In this document: positions 45,201 through 56,473 of the stretch, one piece after another | How the letters are laid out: every line of letters begins with the position of its first letter | How positions within the stretch are numbered: the first letter of the stretch is position 1 | Assembly: GCA_008330645.1 (NCBI GenBank) | Contig: VLTN01000006.1 | Location: forward strand, 732,536-796,535 | From: Cafeteria roenbergensis | Taxonomy: Eukaryota; Sar; Bigyra; Bicosoecida; Cafeteriaceae | Direction: 5' to 3' | Length of the DNA stretch: 64,000 nucleotides | Position numbers and translations under genes: made by a program | Notes under the pieces: generated by a model | What the model saw: only the letters and a program-made list of their open reading frames with translations | Databases searched by the model: none | Told to the model about the DNA's origin: nothing

Positions 45201-48200
45201 CAACGGCGGGAGCAGGCCCTCCATGGTCCAGGGTCCCAGAACTCGGGACGGCAGTGCTCCATGTTGCAGCCGCGAGTCTGCAACGGTGCTTCGCCACAGT
45301 GGGCGTCCAGCACTTTGGCGCCACGGCCGCCGCCGTTCAGGCAGTCCGTCGTTCGGAACTGCTGGCCTCCTCCGCACTGCTTGGTGCACGCGCTCCACCG
45401 CGAGACGACCCAAACGCATGCTCCAAGGTTTGCCTCCTCGCTCGCTGCTGGCTTCATCCCCACGGCTGGGCTGCAGAACGTCGGTGCGACGACACGGCCA
45501 GTGGCCGACTCCGTGCAGCGCACGTCCCGGGTGCGCGTGGCCTGCTCACACGAGTGTGACCAGTCCCCCCATGGCCCGGGAACCCAGACGAACTCGGGGC
45601 AGTTGCTGGCGTCCTCTGCCGCAACGATGATGTCGAACTTGATCGAGCCGGCGTTGTTTGCTGAGACGGACAAGAACGCCTGACGCGGCTCGAACTCGCA
45701 GTTGAGGAACGCTGTCGTCCTTCCCGTGGATAGCGCCTCGTCGTCGAAGTCATCCGGCGTCGGAAGCTGGCCGGCTTTTGCTCGGATCAGATAGGCGGCG
45801 TCCCGGGGCTCTTGCTGCTGAGAGGATACGATGGAAACATGAGTGCGGGTGCGGGCAGGGATGTCCACGCGGAGGAAAGTGCTCTCGTCCCCGGGTCCTG
45901 TCAGCGTCGTGCAAGCACTAGCGGTCAGCACCCCAAACTCGGCAGAGCACGTTGCTCTTTGCACCCACTCCCCAAACTGGAACGAGGCCACCCCCATGGC
46001 TACCTGGGCCGGCGCCACGGCGCCTGAAAGTCGGCGGCGGCGCACCCTGATGCCGCCACTTTCGTGTGCGGCGGCACGCTGCCTGCCGTGCGACATTGCC
46101 CCTGCAGCAGCGAGGATTGCCACCACAGGGCTGTGCTCGGAATGAGGAGCCAAGATTGTCCGAGCCAGCCCATCGTGCGACCCTGCGGTGCTGAAGAGGA
46201 CTTGAGGGTCCAAGTTTGCCGTTTCTGGGACCTTTTCAGCGAGGCCCCCAGCCCCCCTAGCTCGCGTGAGCGGCCGCCTGAGCAGAGCCCGCCGGCTTTG
46301 TGGTCGGACAGGCGGCTCCGATGTGTTGCTGCGTCCAGCCGGAGGGTGGATCAGCGACGCTGGCGCAAGCCTGGGGTCGCCGTGGCGGATGACTCCTCGC
46401 TCACAGCGCTCCACAACCCCGCTGAGCGCAAGTCCGCCTAGCTTGCCTCTGCAGTTGGTGGCCGCCGCTCGGCGCTCTCCCTGGCGCGCCTCAGCACGAT
46501 CAGAGTCGTTGGCCTCCGAGTTGTCACTGTCTGGTGTCCCGCTCGGCAGCAGCTCCTGTGAACGCCGCCGTAAGGCGTCCTGCACGGTGGGAAGTGGACC
46601 GGCATGAGCGTCGCCGCCGCTGTCTTCGCGCTCAAGTTCATCCTCACCCAGCGCTCGCCGTGCTGGGGCAACGTCGCTGGCAACTCGAAAGTCGTAGTCG
46701 GCAGGCAGGTCAGTCACTGGGAACAAACGTGGCTCGGAAGGCACACTTGTCTTGTCGTGAAACTCGCCGTGGACGCCCAAAACCATGCGCCGAGCCACGC
46801 TTGTTGAAGCTAGGTACTCGGAAACGGCCTCGGCACGAAATCCGGGCGCGACGGGCGCAACGGAAAGCCCGGCAAAGCCTTCCATCACTGTGGGATAGAA
46901 CATGTTCTCTGCTCCGGAGTTCAGCGTGACACCTGCCGGCTGGCCAGGGGGGACTCGAACGCGCTGGTCGGCGTAAAGGTTCGTCTCGTCTTCGGGGTTG
47001 GAGCTGGGCGGGGGCCCCGTGAAGAAACTGGTTTGCAGAGGGAGCACCTGGCGCGAGACGGGCACTCCGACGTCTAGCTGCTCCACTGCCTGGGCGACGA
47101 TGCGGAACTGGGAGCGCACCCACGCCGTGACTGCAATGTAGTACCTAGGTGCCATCGTTCCAGATGTCGGTGTGAGCTCTACCACGTCAAGTGGTCGGTA
47201 GTTGTATGACTGCAAACTCTCCGGGAGGCCCTGGAAGGCGATGTTCGTTGCTTCGAACCCCGGCACCCCGCGACCGATGAGAATGCCCGCAGCCCGGTTG
47301 CAGGCGTCCCAAGACATGCGGTTCCGGAAAGGCGTGTTCGGGCGTACGAACAAATCAGCGTCACCTTCGAGCGACTCCAGCTCAATTCGCACAAAGGTCG
47401 CGGTGGGCGGGAGCTCCAGCTCGAAGTAGACGGTCCCGCCAATCGGGATGGTGCTGACCTGCTCCTTGCCTGGGATCAAGCGCCAGATCTCAGTGGCGTG
47501 CACTTCCAGCCGGTACGCTGGCGACCCCGGGGGAGTCGACGCCATCACGCCGAGCGCAGTCCCAGGGACAAAGTCTGTTCCAGCGACCACGACAGTCGCG
47601 AAGGAAGACAGGCCAATCGGGGCAAGGTCCGGACTGGCGTCGGTTGCGCTGTCGCTCGGCCACGCCCCAGTCTCTGAGATGCTTCCGACTCGCAGCGACA
47701 CGGCGGCATTGGGATCGGCTGTCTGGAGCATGGCGTCGATGACGGCCCCGACCGCCCCCTCCCTTGGCCGGAACACGAACGAGCGCTCATTCGGCTTGCC
47801 TGCCACGCGCTGGGGCCACGGAAGAGAGGCGTTCCCGTCGCCCGTGCTGGAAATGGGAGACAAGGGCCAGTTGTCCTGCACGGCAGTGGCCAGCTCGTCG
47901 ACGCCATGCCACCAGGACTCAACGTGGCCGTTGCACAGGGCCAAACCCACAAGTGGGAGGCCGTTTGCCGCCCAGGACTCGCCACAGTTCGAGGTTGCGT
48001 AGGCCTCGAAAGCAGTCGTCGGCTCGGAGCTGCCCCCGAGCAGCCCTGCGCTCGTGCAGTCGACTGCTGAGGCAACGTGGGAGCCAATCGTCCGGTTCCA
48101 TGTCGCATCATCCACGGCCGAGTCGCGGCGTGACACAGGAATGGCGACCGCCGTGGGGAACCCAGGGACGAGTTCCTTGAAAGGGCGACTGCGAAGCACC

Positions 48201-51014
48201 ATGGACACAGCCGGAGAGCCCCGCAACAAGATAGCTGTTGTGACTGTGTCTCCGTGGCGAAGGCCCATCTCGCTGGCCGTCAAAAGGATAGCCTCCGTGC
48301 CGAGGGCGGCATCCGTCCACATATTCGTTGTGCTGGCCGCGTCTGGAACAACCACTGGGCATTTGCCTGGGCGGAACGTCGTTGCAAGGATGTCTGCTTG
48401 CGTGGTTGCCCCGCTGGATGCAGCAGCCTCAGCTGCTTGAGGCTCGAGCATGAGTGAGAGCCCATTGTCGTCCTCGTCGAGGTGCACTGCCGCCACGAAG
48501 AGCTGCAGGCCCCATGCACCCCCCTGGTTCCTGGGCGCGATGCTGATGCTCTCCGTTGGCAGGCGAATCGCGGCGAGCGGTGTGCCCTCAGGCGTCAGGC
48601 CTCTGCACTCGACCCTGCAGGCCTGCATGCCCACGGGCTGCATCTGGTGGGCGCAATTCCCTTCGTCTACAACACCTAGATCAGGATGCTGACAGGCGAC
48701 AAAGCGGGACTGGCTGCCAGCTCCGCAGTCTGAGCTGCAAGGCGCCCAGGGTCCGGCTTCCCACTGCGACAGCGAGAGGTCAGGCGCATCCCCTGGTGTG
48801 CTGGAACTGTTGCCAGCTCCCGCTGACGACGTTGCGTTGGTGTGCGTCGAGTTGTTGTCGCCAGCCAGCTGCCTGGGCAGAGAGCGCAGCTGCCGGTGGA
48901 GCTCGTGGCACCGATCGCTGGCGGAGTGGCGGCCGCTCCAGCACCGAAGTCGCCTGCGCGACGCCTCGCGCACCAGAATGCCCTCCGCTCGGCCCTGATG
49001 AAACAGCATGCGCGCAGCGTGCACCGGATCTTCCAGTTCCACCCCCAGGCCAGCAGCGCCCAGCCCTGCCGCGGCCTCGTCGGCAGTGGATGTCGGCTTC
49101 AGCTCCGGGCCGGCCGAAGGGAGAGCCAACCTGCGGCTCCAAGCGCTACTGCTCTGCGACTTGGCCTGGACGCAGCCTGAAAGGCCGGAGCCTTGGAATC
49201 GCGTCGCACTCATCAAGGTCAGGGGCTGGAAGCCGACCGGGAGGCCCGGGAGCTCGACATCGTAGCTGTAGAAGCCGAGGTTCAGTGAGTAGTCAATGTT
49301 CCCAACTTCCCCGGAGAGCGTCGCGCTTCCGTACATTTCGAGCTCCGCTTCGAACTGACTTGAACAGCTGGAGTCATACCCCATGGAAAAGCGAGCTTGC
49401 GTTGTGGCTGTGATTGTGGCCTCGACCGGCCACACCGAAAACAAGCTGAGCTGGACGGTGGCGTGAAAGTTTGCGACAGCCACAACGGTTCCGGAGAGGT
49501 CCAGCCAAGGCCTCCGTGTGGAGAAATCGAGCTGGCGCTCCTTGATCTGCTTCCAGCCCCCGTTGGCCCTGTTGTATGTGGTGCCGAACGCAATGACGTT
49601 GTTGGACGACACAGCCGGCCCAGCCCCGCGGACTCGAGCCTTGGCTGACACCAGAGCGTCGTAGGAGAACCTGAATCCGACGTCAATCGTGATCGTGAAT
49701 GTGCTCAGGGGGATGCGTATTGTCGTGACCGGCGCAACGTCCTTGGGCGAGCTTGGGCTCGGCACAAGGCGCCGGCCTGAGAGTGAGGCCGACCGGGCGT
49801 AGTCGATGTTGTCAAGGTCGATGTCCAGGTTGAACAGTGCTGCCCCCTGGAGCTTGAACGTCGCCGTCTGCAGCGTCGCCCAGCTCCACTTGGTTTTGAT
49901 CAGGACGCTGGCGCCGATGTATGCATAGCATCGTTTGCAGTACACAAGCGAGCCCACGAGGCTTGTCCAAGTGTTCTGAGGCTGCCACTCGCGCGCGTTC
50001 CAGTTGAAGTTGACGACCGAGTACTCCTTGAAAAACTCGGGCGTGTCCCAGGAATCCCAAGAGTACCACGCGAGGGCGCGACCGGGGCGCGACGTTGAAT
50101 TGCCTGACACACCGGCTGACACTCCCAGTGGCTCGTTTTCCAAAGCGCTGCGGCCGCGCGCCAGCATGCGGGCCGTGACCTTCTCGGCGATGCTATGCGC
50201 CGGTCGGCGTTCGAAAACGATGTCAAGTTCCTCGAACAGGTGCTGGTAGCCAACGGCATCGACCTCCAAGTCTGCAGTCACCTCCAAGATCGCCTCTGCT
50301 TCAGGCAGCTTCGTTTTTGCCGCGGCCGCAAGCTCAGCAATGGAAGGTTCCTCGCCCTCGACGCGCTCGCCGAGCCCAGCGCAGCTCTGGGAGCCGGAGC
50401 TTGATGTCACGCATACCCGTGACACATCGGCGACGGCAAGGTAAAATGGGGATCCGCGCTTGCCATCGAACTCGTTCGGGAAGAAGTGCCGTTGCTCGTC
50501 GCTCCCGTCCTCGTGGAAGTGGAACTCGCAGCCCCAGCCCTCGCCGCCATGCAGCATGGAGACCCCTCCGCGAACGCGACCCAGGGTGAACATTGCCCTT
50601 GGGTCCATCCGCAGAGACGCGAAGGAGAGCCTGCCTGCCGGGCAGTTGATGCCGACGAGGAAAGGATGTGAGTCAAGAGACTCAACGCCCTCGTGGACAG
50701 TCCCAGTCACTTGCGTTTCAGTCACAAGGCCATGCGGGGAAACTGATCGACTTGCTTCGCTGCGGGTGCTCACCGGTGGACACGGGATACATTGGGGGGG
50801 GGGCGCGGGGCGGGGACGCCTTGCTAGAATGCTCGGCTCGAAAAAAGCTGTTCGGCATGTGTCGACAGATTTTCCGTGCCTTGGGAGCTGAGGTGGGACT
50901 GCCCTGGACTCACCGTAGTCGCCGCGAGTGCTGGGGTGGCGAGGCATTCGCCCCATGACCGCAAGCGAGGAGGGCGAGGCCGAGCGCCGCATGGGAGACG
51001 GCGCGAACTGCCAT
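42272..51014 (-). CDS. Giant type-I membrane protein with thrombospondin-1 repeats and an EGF-like module
   Basis: Proposed exons 50914-51014 and 42272-50759 (2862 residues). Exon 1 encodes a signal peptide (MAVRAVSHAALGLALLACG...ANA). The 154-bp GTGAGT...CCGCAG intron splits an Arg codon. A first thrombospondin-1 module lies near residue 693 (WEAGPWAPCSSDCGAGSQSR). Three more lie near 1754-1930 (PGPWGDWSHSCEQATRTRDV, VSRWSACTKQCGGGQQFRT, PGPWRACSRRCGGGFRTR), and others near 2390 (SEWSAWTYCSGICRLG) and 2480 (KAGPWSNCTSACGGG). Between the last two is an EGF-like unit (CFNGGLCVGGECTCRPGFTG). One hydrophobic segment at about 2755-2780 ending in VRARTR anchors the protein; the cytosolic tail is about 80 residues. 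The N-terminal 600 residues appear beta-rich and are unrecognised. Extracellular adhesion or matrix binding is the likely role from domain content. A CAG repeat (42684-42708) encodes poly-Ala before the membrane segment. Confidence 0.83.
42684..42708. repeat. CAG trinucleotide repeat in coding sequence
   Basis: Eight CAG units; on the coding (minus) strand they encode a poly-Ala run in the juxtamembrane region of the thrombospondin-repeat protein. Confidence 0.95.
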
Positions 51015-51563
51015 AGATCCGCGGCCAAAGCTTCGCTCGGGCAGGGACGCCTGAGAGCTCTCTTGGGGGCTCCTCGCGACTCCCGAAGCAGCTCCCGGAA
51101 CTCGAGCGCTTGTGCACGGACCCAAGGCTCCAGGCGCAAGGCTCCGCCGGCGTGCCACCGGCTGTGCTGATCCGTCGAGGTTTGCGTGGTGGGCTCGGAG
51201 AGTGGCAGTCGCTCGGGCAGAGTTCACAATCAGCGCAGTCTGCCCGGTGCGAGCTGGTTGAGGGTTGCCGCGACCCGCAGACACGGGCGGAACCAACACA
51301 CGTCCTGCCCCTCAACTTGTTCGGGCCGAGGCGCCACCCAGTGTCGGCCTGTGCCCAACCCTCCGGGCCTCGCAGCGCCAGCGCGAGGATTGAACCAAGG
51401 AGGCCACACGTGATGCTGCGCTTTCGGGCGGCAGGTGCTTCGTGGGAGACGACCTGCGCGGGCACCACTGCGCTGAAGTCGACTCAAGCTTGCTCGGCGG
51501 GCGGAAAGCCGACGGGCGCGCTGCGGCCGAAACGAAGTGGCGTCGTTTTCGTGAGCAAAACCA
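51015..51563. promoter_or_regulatory. 5' region of the thrombospondin-repeat gene
   Basis: 549 bp between its start codon and the stop of the next minus-strand gene. Open frames exist on both strands without protein-like content. No element recognised. Confidence 0.4.
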
Positions 51564-52955
51564 TCACTCAATCGCGCCGGGCTCCGCCGCAAGGGCGACG
51601 CCAGGGCCAAGTTGGGGAGCAAAGCACTCCGGACGGGTCCGAACGACGTCGTGGAATGCGTCTGCTGAGCCCCCAATGCCGCGAAGCGACGTCCTGGCCT
51701 GCAGGGGGTGCATGCCGAATCGCTCGCCGAGGCCTTGCAGGAAGGACGCCCACGCCTCGCGCCCGACATACACGCCAGAAGCCTGCACACCTTCGTCATC
51801 GGGAGCGTACAAGGACCGCACGTAGAACGTTGCGGCGCTGTGGCCGGGCTCGGAGGTGGCCGCAGCTGTGTCCTCGGGGTCGGAGTCCGCTCGCGCCCCC
51901 CTGAAGAATCCCAGTTCCCACACCCCGCAAAACGGGTGACCTGCGATGGGTTGTGCGAGACGTGCTGATTGCGCGCGGGGTCAGCCGGGGGCGAGCGGGG
52001 GGGAAAGACCGGGCCGCAGCCCGGCTGCGCGACAAGGCACGCGCGTTAGCGTGCGAGCGCCGGCGGGCCGCGGACTGTGAGGCTCACGGTAAACAGCGCC
52101 ATCACGAGGCCCCACTACAGTGAGGGTGCCCAGCCGGGCGAGGGTGGGCTGGACGTCGACGATCTCGAAATCGGCGAGCTCCACCCCCATGCCCGCGACG
52201 GAGGGCAGGTCGCAGCGCAGCACGGCGCCCGGGTGCACCCCTATGGGCGACGTGATACGGTCCACAACCATGCGGGCTGCGAACCCAACGGCGCCCTGGC
52301 CGCGCGGCACGGCCCTGAGGTCTGCGAGCCAGGAGGAGAAGAACTGCTCCAGGCTCGTCCAGCCCTCGGCCAGCACGGCAGCCTCGGGCACGCTGATGCG
52401 CATCTCCTCAGCGTAAGCCCAGACGTTGGGGAGCTGGACCGCAGGCCGGTCCACAGGCTGCCACCTGGGGAATCGCTGTCCGAAGGCCACCGTCATGTGC
52501 GTGGAGTGCGGGTCGAGCGGCGGCAGCTGGGCGCGAATCAAGTCGCCGAACGGACCCGTGCAGGGGTCCTCCGCCGTCGCCTCCGCTGCGCCTGCGCCAT
52601 CCTCCGCCGCTGCGCCGCTGCGCTGGTTGAAGCGCGAGAGCAGCGAGGCCGCGTGGTTCGTGGCGCGGGACGCCGAGCTCTGGCGGTTCGAGCTCGCGCC
52701 CAGCGGGCGGCTCGCGTCTGCCGCGGCCATCTCCCGCGCCGCGATTGAAGCATCGCCAGCCGCCACCCCAGAGCCCTTGCGCCAACCTCTCAGCACAGCT
52801 TCTGATGCCGGGAACCGCGCGGGGTGCCCGGCGGCAGACGCACGCGCCTGAAAGGTCAGAGCTGCGCCCGCGGGACCCGCGATGGGTCCCGCCGGCCCGA
52901 CGGCGAGCGCAGCCGTCGCAACCAGGCCCAGCACCGCGGCCGCAAGGGCCGCCAT
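51564..52955 (-). CDS. Predicted secreted protein of unknown family
   Basis: Two exons, 52088-52955 and 51564-51940 (414 residues), joined across a 147-bp GTGAGC...ATCGCAG intron in phase 1. The start MAALAAAVLGLVATAALAVG is a signal peptide. An Ala/Ser-rich region of about 110 residues follows, then a compact domain of about 260 residues with phrases such as THMTVAFGQRFPRWQPVD, PNVWAYAEEMRISVPEA and, across the splice, VYRHPFCGVWELGFFRG. Splicing continues the beta-rich domain smoothly and places a Cys and two Trp/Phe-rich strands together. No family was recognised. It may be exported or may sit in the secretory system; the C-terminus has no anchor or retention signal. Confidence 0.65.
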
Positions 52956-53400
52956 CGCCGCTGGCGCCGGGTGCGCGGCCCACGCAACAGCAACTGGCTC
53001 TGCCGAGCGTGGAGCAACGTTGCGAATCTGCAGAGCCGTGACGATCGGGCTGCTGCGCCCTCGCGCGCCCTGGCACCCTACCTGTCCTCACCGGACTCAG
53101 GTTACCCGCAGCCAGCGGCCGCTCAAGGACTTGTTCCCTGTGGTGAGGCCGGCCGCGTGCTGGCACGGCTGCTGGCTCGCTCTGCGGGCCGCGGCTGCCT
53201 CGTCTTCTGCTTGCGGCACTGCTGCCGTCCGCTCCCTTGGCGCTCGCTTCCCCCCCCCCCCCTGACGCTGGCCCGGCGCGCCCCGTGGGCGCGAACGCAC
53301 GGTGGCCGACCACCTTGTCTCGTCCCGTCGCGCCACCGCGCCCTCCCCCCGTCTCCGCTGCCTTCCCGCAGCCCTCGGTCCGGAACTCCACCCTAGAAAC
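52956..53400. promoter_or_regulatory. Divergent 5' region of secreted protein and uS10 genes
   Basis: 445 bp between divergent starts. On the uS10 side there is a pyrimidine tract at 53247-53263 (CTT followed by about 13 C and a T), about 140 bp upstream of the ATG. This recalls the pyrimidine-rich starts of ribosomal-protein transcripts in animals, but it may simply be a C-run microsatellite. Confidence 0.35.
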
Positions 53401-53793
53401 ATGGCCGTCGTCCCCACCAAGAAGGGCGCCGCAGCCCCCGAGGAGGTCGCGGTCCACAAGATCCGCATCAAGCTCAGCTCCCGGGAGGTGACCAAGCTCG
53501 AGTCTGTGTGCAGCAAGCTCAAGAAGAAGGCCCTCGAGCGCGGCTTCCCCGTGGCCGGCCCCGTGCGCCTGCCGACCAAGCAGATGGAGATCACCACCCG
53601 CAAGGGCCCGTCTGGTGAGGGTACCAACACCTGGGACACCTACACCATGCGCATCCACTCCCGCATCGTCGAGCTCTCGGCCCCCGTGAGCGAGGTGAAG
53701 ACCCTGACGGCTGTGGACATCGAGGCCGGCGTGCTCGTCGACGTGAAGGTCATCCTTCGCAAGCGCCGCCGCCACAAGCGCAAGGCCTTCTGA
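53401..53793 (+). CDS. RPS20: 40S ribosomal protein S20 (uS10)
   Basis: Single exon, 130 residues. Component of the small-subunit head near the decoding region. Conserved stretches: HKIRIKLSSREVTKLE, PVRLPTKQMEITTRKGPSGE, TNTWDTYTMRIHSRIVEL and the end of the fold DIEAGVLVDVKV. The N-terminal extension (MAVVPTKKGAAAPEE) is of normal length. The C-terminus is unusual: after VKV it continues ILRKRRRHKRKAF, about ten mostly basic residues beyond where most eukaryotic S20 proteins stop. The stop TGA is at 53791-53793. The gene ends 242 bp from the convergent aminotransferase stop codon. Confidence 0.95.
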   Translation: MAVVPTKKGAAAPEEVAVHKIRIKLSSREVTKLESVCSKLKKKALERGFPVAGPVRLPTKQMEITTRKGPSGEGTNTWDTYTMRIHSRIVELSAPVSEVKTLTAVDIEAGVLVDVKVILRKRRRHKRKAF

Positions 53794-54035
53794 GCTGCCC
53801 CTTGGCAGACGGGGGTGATGGGCCTGCATCGACCGGCGCTCTCGGCACGCGCATGCTTGCGTACGCGGGTTCGAGTGCCGCTTCCGTCGTGTGCTGTGCG
53901 CTCCTCGCCCATCGGTCACTCAAATCCCGGAGGACAGGGTCATTGCTGGGCGCCGCTTTGCCACTCACAGCCTGCTCGCCCACACGCCGCGCGCGAGGCC
54001 TCGCTCAATTCTGGATTGTGTCGTTGCCGGCGCCT

Positions 54036-55921
54036 TCACTTGAACTCGGCCAGGAATGCGCTGTGGAACGCGCCCATGCGCTCGATCACCGCGTCGATGG
54101 CGTCCTCAGAGGGCAGGATGGTGGTGCGGAAGTGGAAGGTGCCCTCGCGCTGGCCAAAGCCGGAGCCCGGCACCACCACGATGCCCGTCTGCTCCAGCAG
54201 GCGCATGCAGTACAGCGCGTCCGGGGCCACGCCCTCCGCAGCAGCAGCCTCGACGGCGCGCTGGGGCAGCTCCACGCGCGGGAAGGCGTAGAGGGCCCCC
54301 TCGGGCTCGGCGCAGCTCACTCCCTCCATGGTGGCGAAAGCGGCTGACAGCTTTGCCGCGCGGCGGCGCATCGACGCCAGGATGCCGTCGCGCTCGGAGG
54401 TCCAGGACTCGAAGGAGGCGTCGCCCTTGCGGGGGGGCCTGCTCATGAGCCCGACCATGACCTGGCCGTCGATGTTGGAGCAGAGGCTGATTGACGCCAG
54501 CTTGTAGAGCTGCATGGCCACCTCCTTGTCGAAGCCACAGAGCTCCATGTAGCCGCCGCGGCGGCCGCACTCGCCCATGAAGCCCTTGGACACGGAGTGC
54601 ATGGACACGAGCTGGAGGCTGCCGCGGGGCCCCGGCGCGCCGCTGTTGGGCCGCTCGGGGTCGAGCAGGCCCAGCTCGCAGGCCGCCTTCTTGAACGAGG
54701 TGAAGGGCGTGTCGTCGCGCCACACGTTCTCCTGGTACACCTCGTCGGCCATGAGCACGAGGCCCTTGTCGGCAGCAAACTGGGTCACGTCGCGGACGGT
54801 GTCGGCGGGCATGCAGCTGCCGGTGGGGTTGCCCGGGTTGATGACGACGAGGCCGCGGGGGGTGGTCTTGCCGCCGGCCTTGGCCTCCTCGAAGGCGCGC
54901 TCCAGCTCCTCCACGGTGGTGCCCCAGCCCTTGTCCTCGTCGAGGAAGTAGGGGATGGCGACGCCGCCCTCCACGGCCAGCGAGGCCGTGTACAGCGGGT
55001 ACTGCGGGATGGGGATCATGAGACCGTCCCGGTCGCGCTCCGCCACGAGCGACTGCACCATCATCTTCACGGCCGGGGAGGCGCCGTCAGTCAGGAAGAG
55101 GGAGGCGGGGTCGCACGGGAAGCCGTCGCGCTCGCTGATGAAGGCGGCGACGTCCTCGCGGATGCCGATCACGCCCTGCGAGTGGCTGTACGCGCCGGTG
55201 CCGCCGGTGCCGATCGCGGCCGAGTACTTGCGGGCCCGCTCGATGGCGTCGGGCGCGAAGATCTCCGCAGCGCGCGGGTCGTCCATCAGCGTCGGGCAAG
55301 AGAGCAGCGCGAGCACCTGGCGCGAAAACGTCATGGGCTTCTGCCCCAGCTGCTGCGGGTTCCCGATGTTGCAGTAGATGATGTCGTCGAACGGAAGCTC
55401 GGACCCCTGGCCGGCGCGGATCTTGGCTTCGAGCTCGCCGGCGCGAACCACGATGGCGCCGCGCACGGCGTACGCGGCGCCCCGGACGCGCTGGTTCATC
55501 GACTCCACGGTGAGCTGGGGGCCCGCCGACGTCGCGAGCCCTGCCACTGGGACTGCGCGACAATGGGCAACACGGACGGGGAGGCGAGGGGGGTACCGCA
55601 GCCGTCGGCGGATCACTGGTCGGAGTTTGGTTTCCCTCTCGCTGCCGGCCGGTTCCGGCGCGACTGCACCGGGCCCAGCGCCGCAAGGGGCCCAGCAGCA
55701 CCCGAAACAGGACGCCGCGCCGGGAGGCACCGGCTTCCAGGTCCGCGCGGGGCAGGGAAGGGGCGAGAGCGTCTGTTCCGCGCCGCCGGGGCTGCAAAAA
55801 ACGACGACGACCCGCCCTGGAACACGCGATGGCTCTCTCGCTCACGGGAACCCGCGCCGCACGTTGCCCGCGCGGCCACTCCAGACACGGCACGGCCTGC
55901 TGATGCGACGGAAGCCATCAT
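54036..55921 (-). CDS. Alanine aminotransferase (PLP-dependent), probably mitochondrial
   Basis: Two exons, 55846-55921 and 54036-55552 (530 residues). Interconverts alanine plus 2-oxoglutarate with pyruvate plus glutamate. Exon 1 (MMASVASAGRAVSGVAARAT) has Ser, Ala and Arg but no acidic residues, as in mitochondrial presequences. The 293-bp intron is GTGAGC...GCGCAG. An alternative acceptor 12 bases further on also keeps the frame. The enzyme body starts at QLTVESMNQRVRGAAYAVRG, matching animal ALT at the same place. Other landmarks: GAYSHSQGVIGIREDVA, PIPQYPLYTASLA, INPGNPTGSCM, DEVYQENVW, the PLP lysine Lys348 in HSVSKGFMGECGRRGGY, and PGSGFGQREGTFHFRTTILP. These distinguish ALT from aspartate or tyrosine aminotransferases. 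Location is inferred from the presequence alone. Confidence 0.93.
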
Positions 55922-56473
55922 CACCCGAAACAAACTGCACTTTGTGGCGGAGTCCCAGACGGGAGTGGCAGGGCGCGGAGGCCAGGGCGCAGCGTCGTCG
56001 ATTCGGGCGCAGTTGCGGCTCTGCCTCGGCGCGAACGGGCTCGCTGCGCGGGCTCCGTCGCGCTGGACGGCGCACAATCAGCATGGCGCAGCGCGCGGCA
56101 CTCTGTGCGTTGTGCCCGGGGACGTGGGCGTGGCTCCTTCCTTTTGGGTGGGTGGAGGGCGGGCCGTATCCACGCCTGGGCGAGCCGCCTGCTCCGCACT
56201 GCCGGCTTGCGCGCCGTCGCGCACTCGCACCGCCGGGCGCGGAAACTGCGCGGCGCACACCAGTTCAAAATGAGTCCCTCGCGCGCTGCCGACGGGGAGG
56301 CGGGAGGGGGGATGCGTGTGGCACTCAAGCCCGCTTCCAATTGGCAAGGCAAACGCAGCGCAATCGCACGCACTTGTTGCAACCGGTCCTTCGAAGGCCA
56401 CAGCAGGGTCAGTGGCTCCCTTACGAGGCCGTCCCATCCATGGCCAGACCTTCCCCGCCCCCTTGCGCCCGCC
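55922..56473. promoter_or_regulatory. 5' region of the aminotransferase gene
   Basis: 552 bp between the aminotransferase start and the stop of the next minus-strand gene. Overlapping open frames on both strands look like chance GC-rich frames. No specific element seen. Confidence 0.4.
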
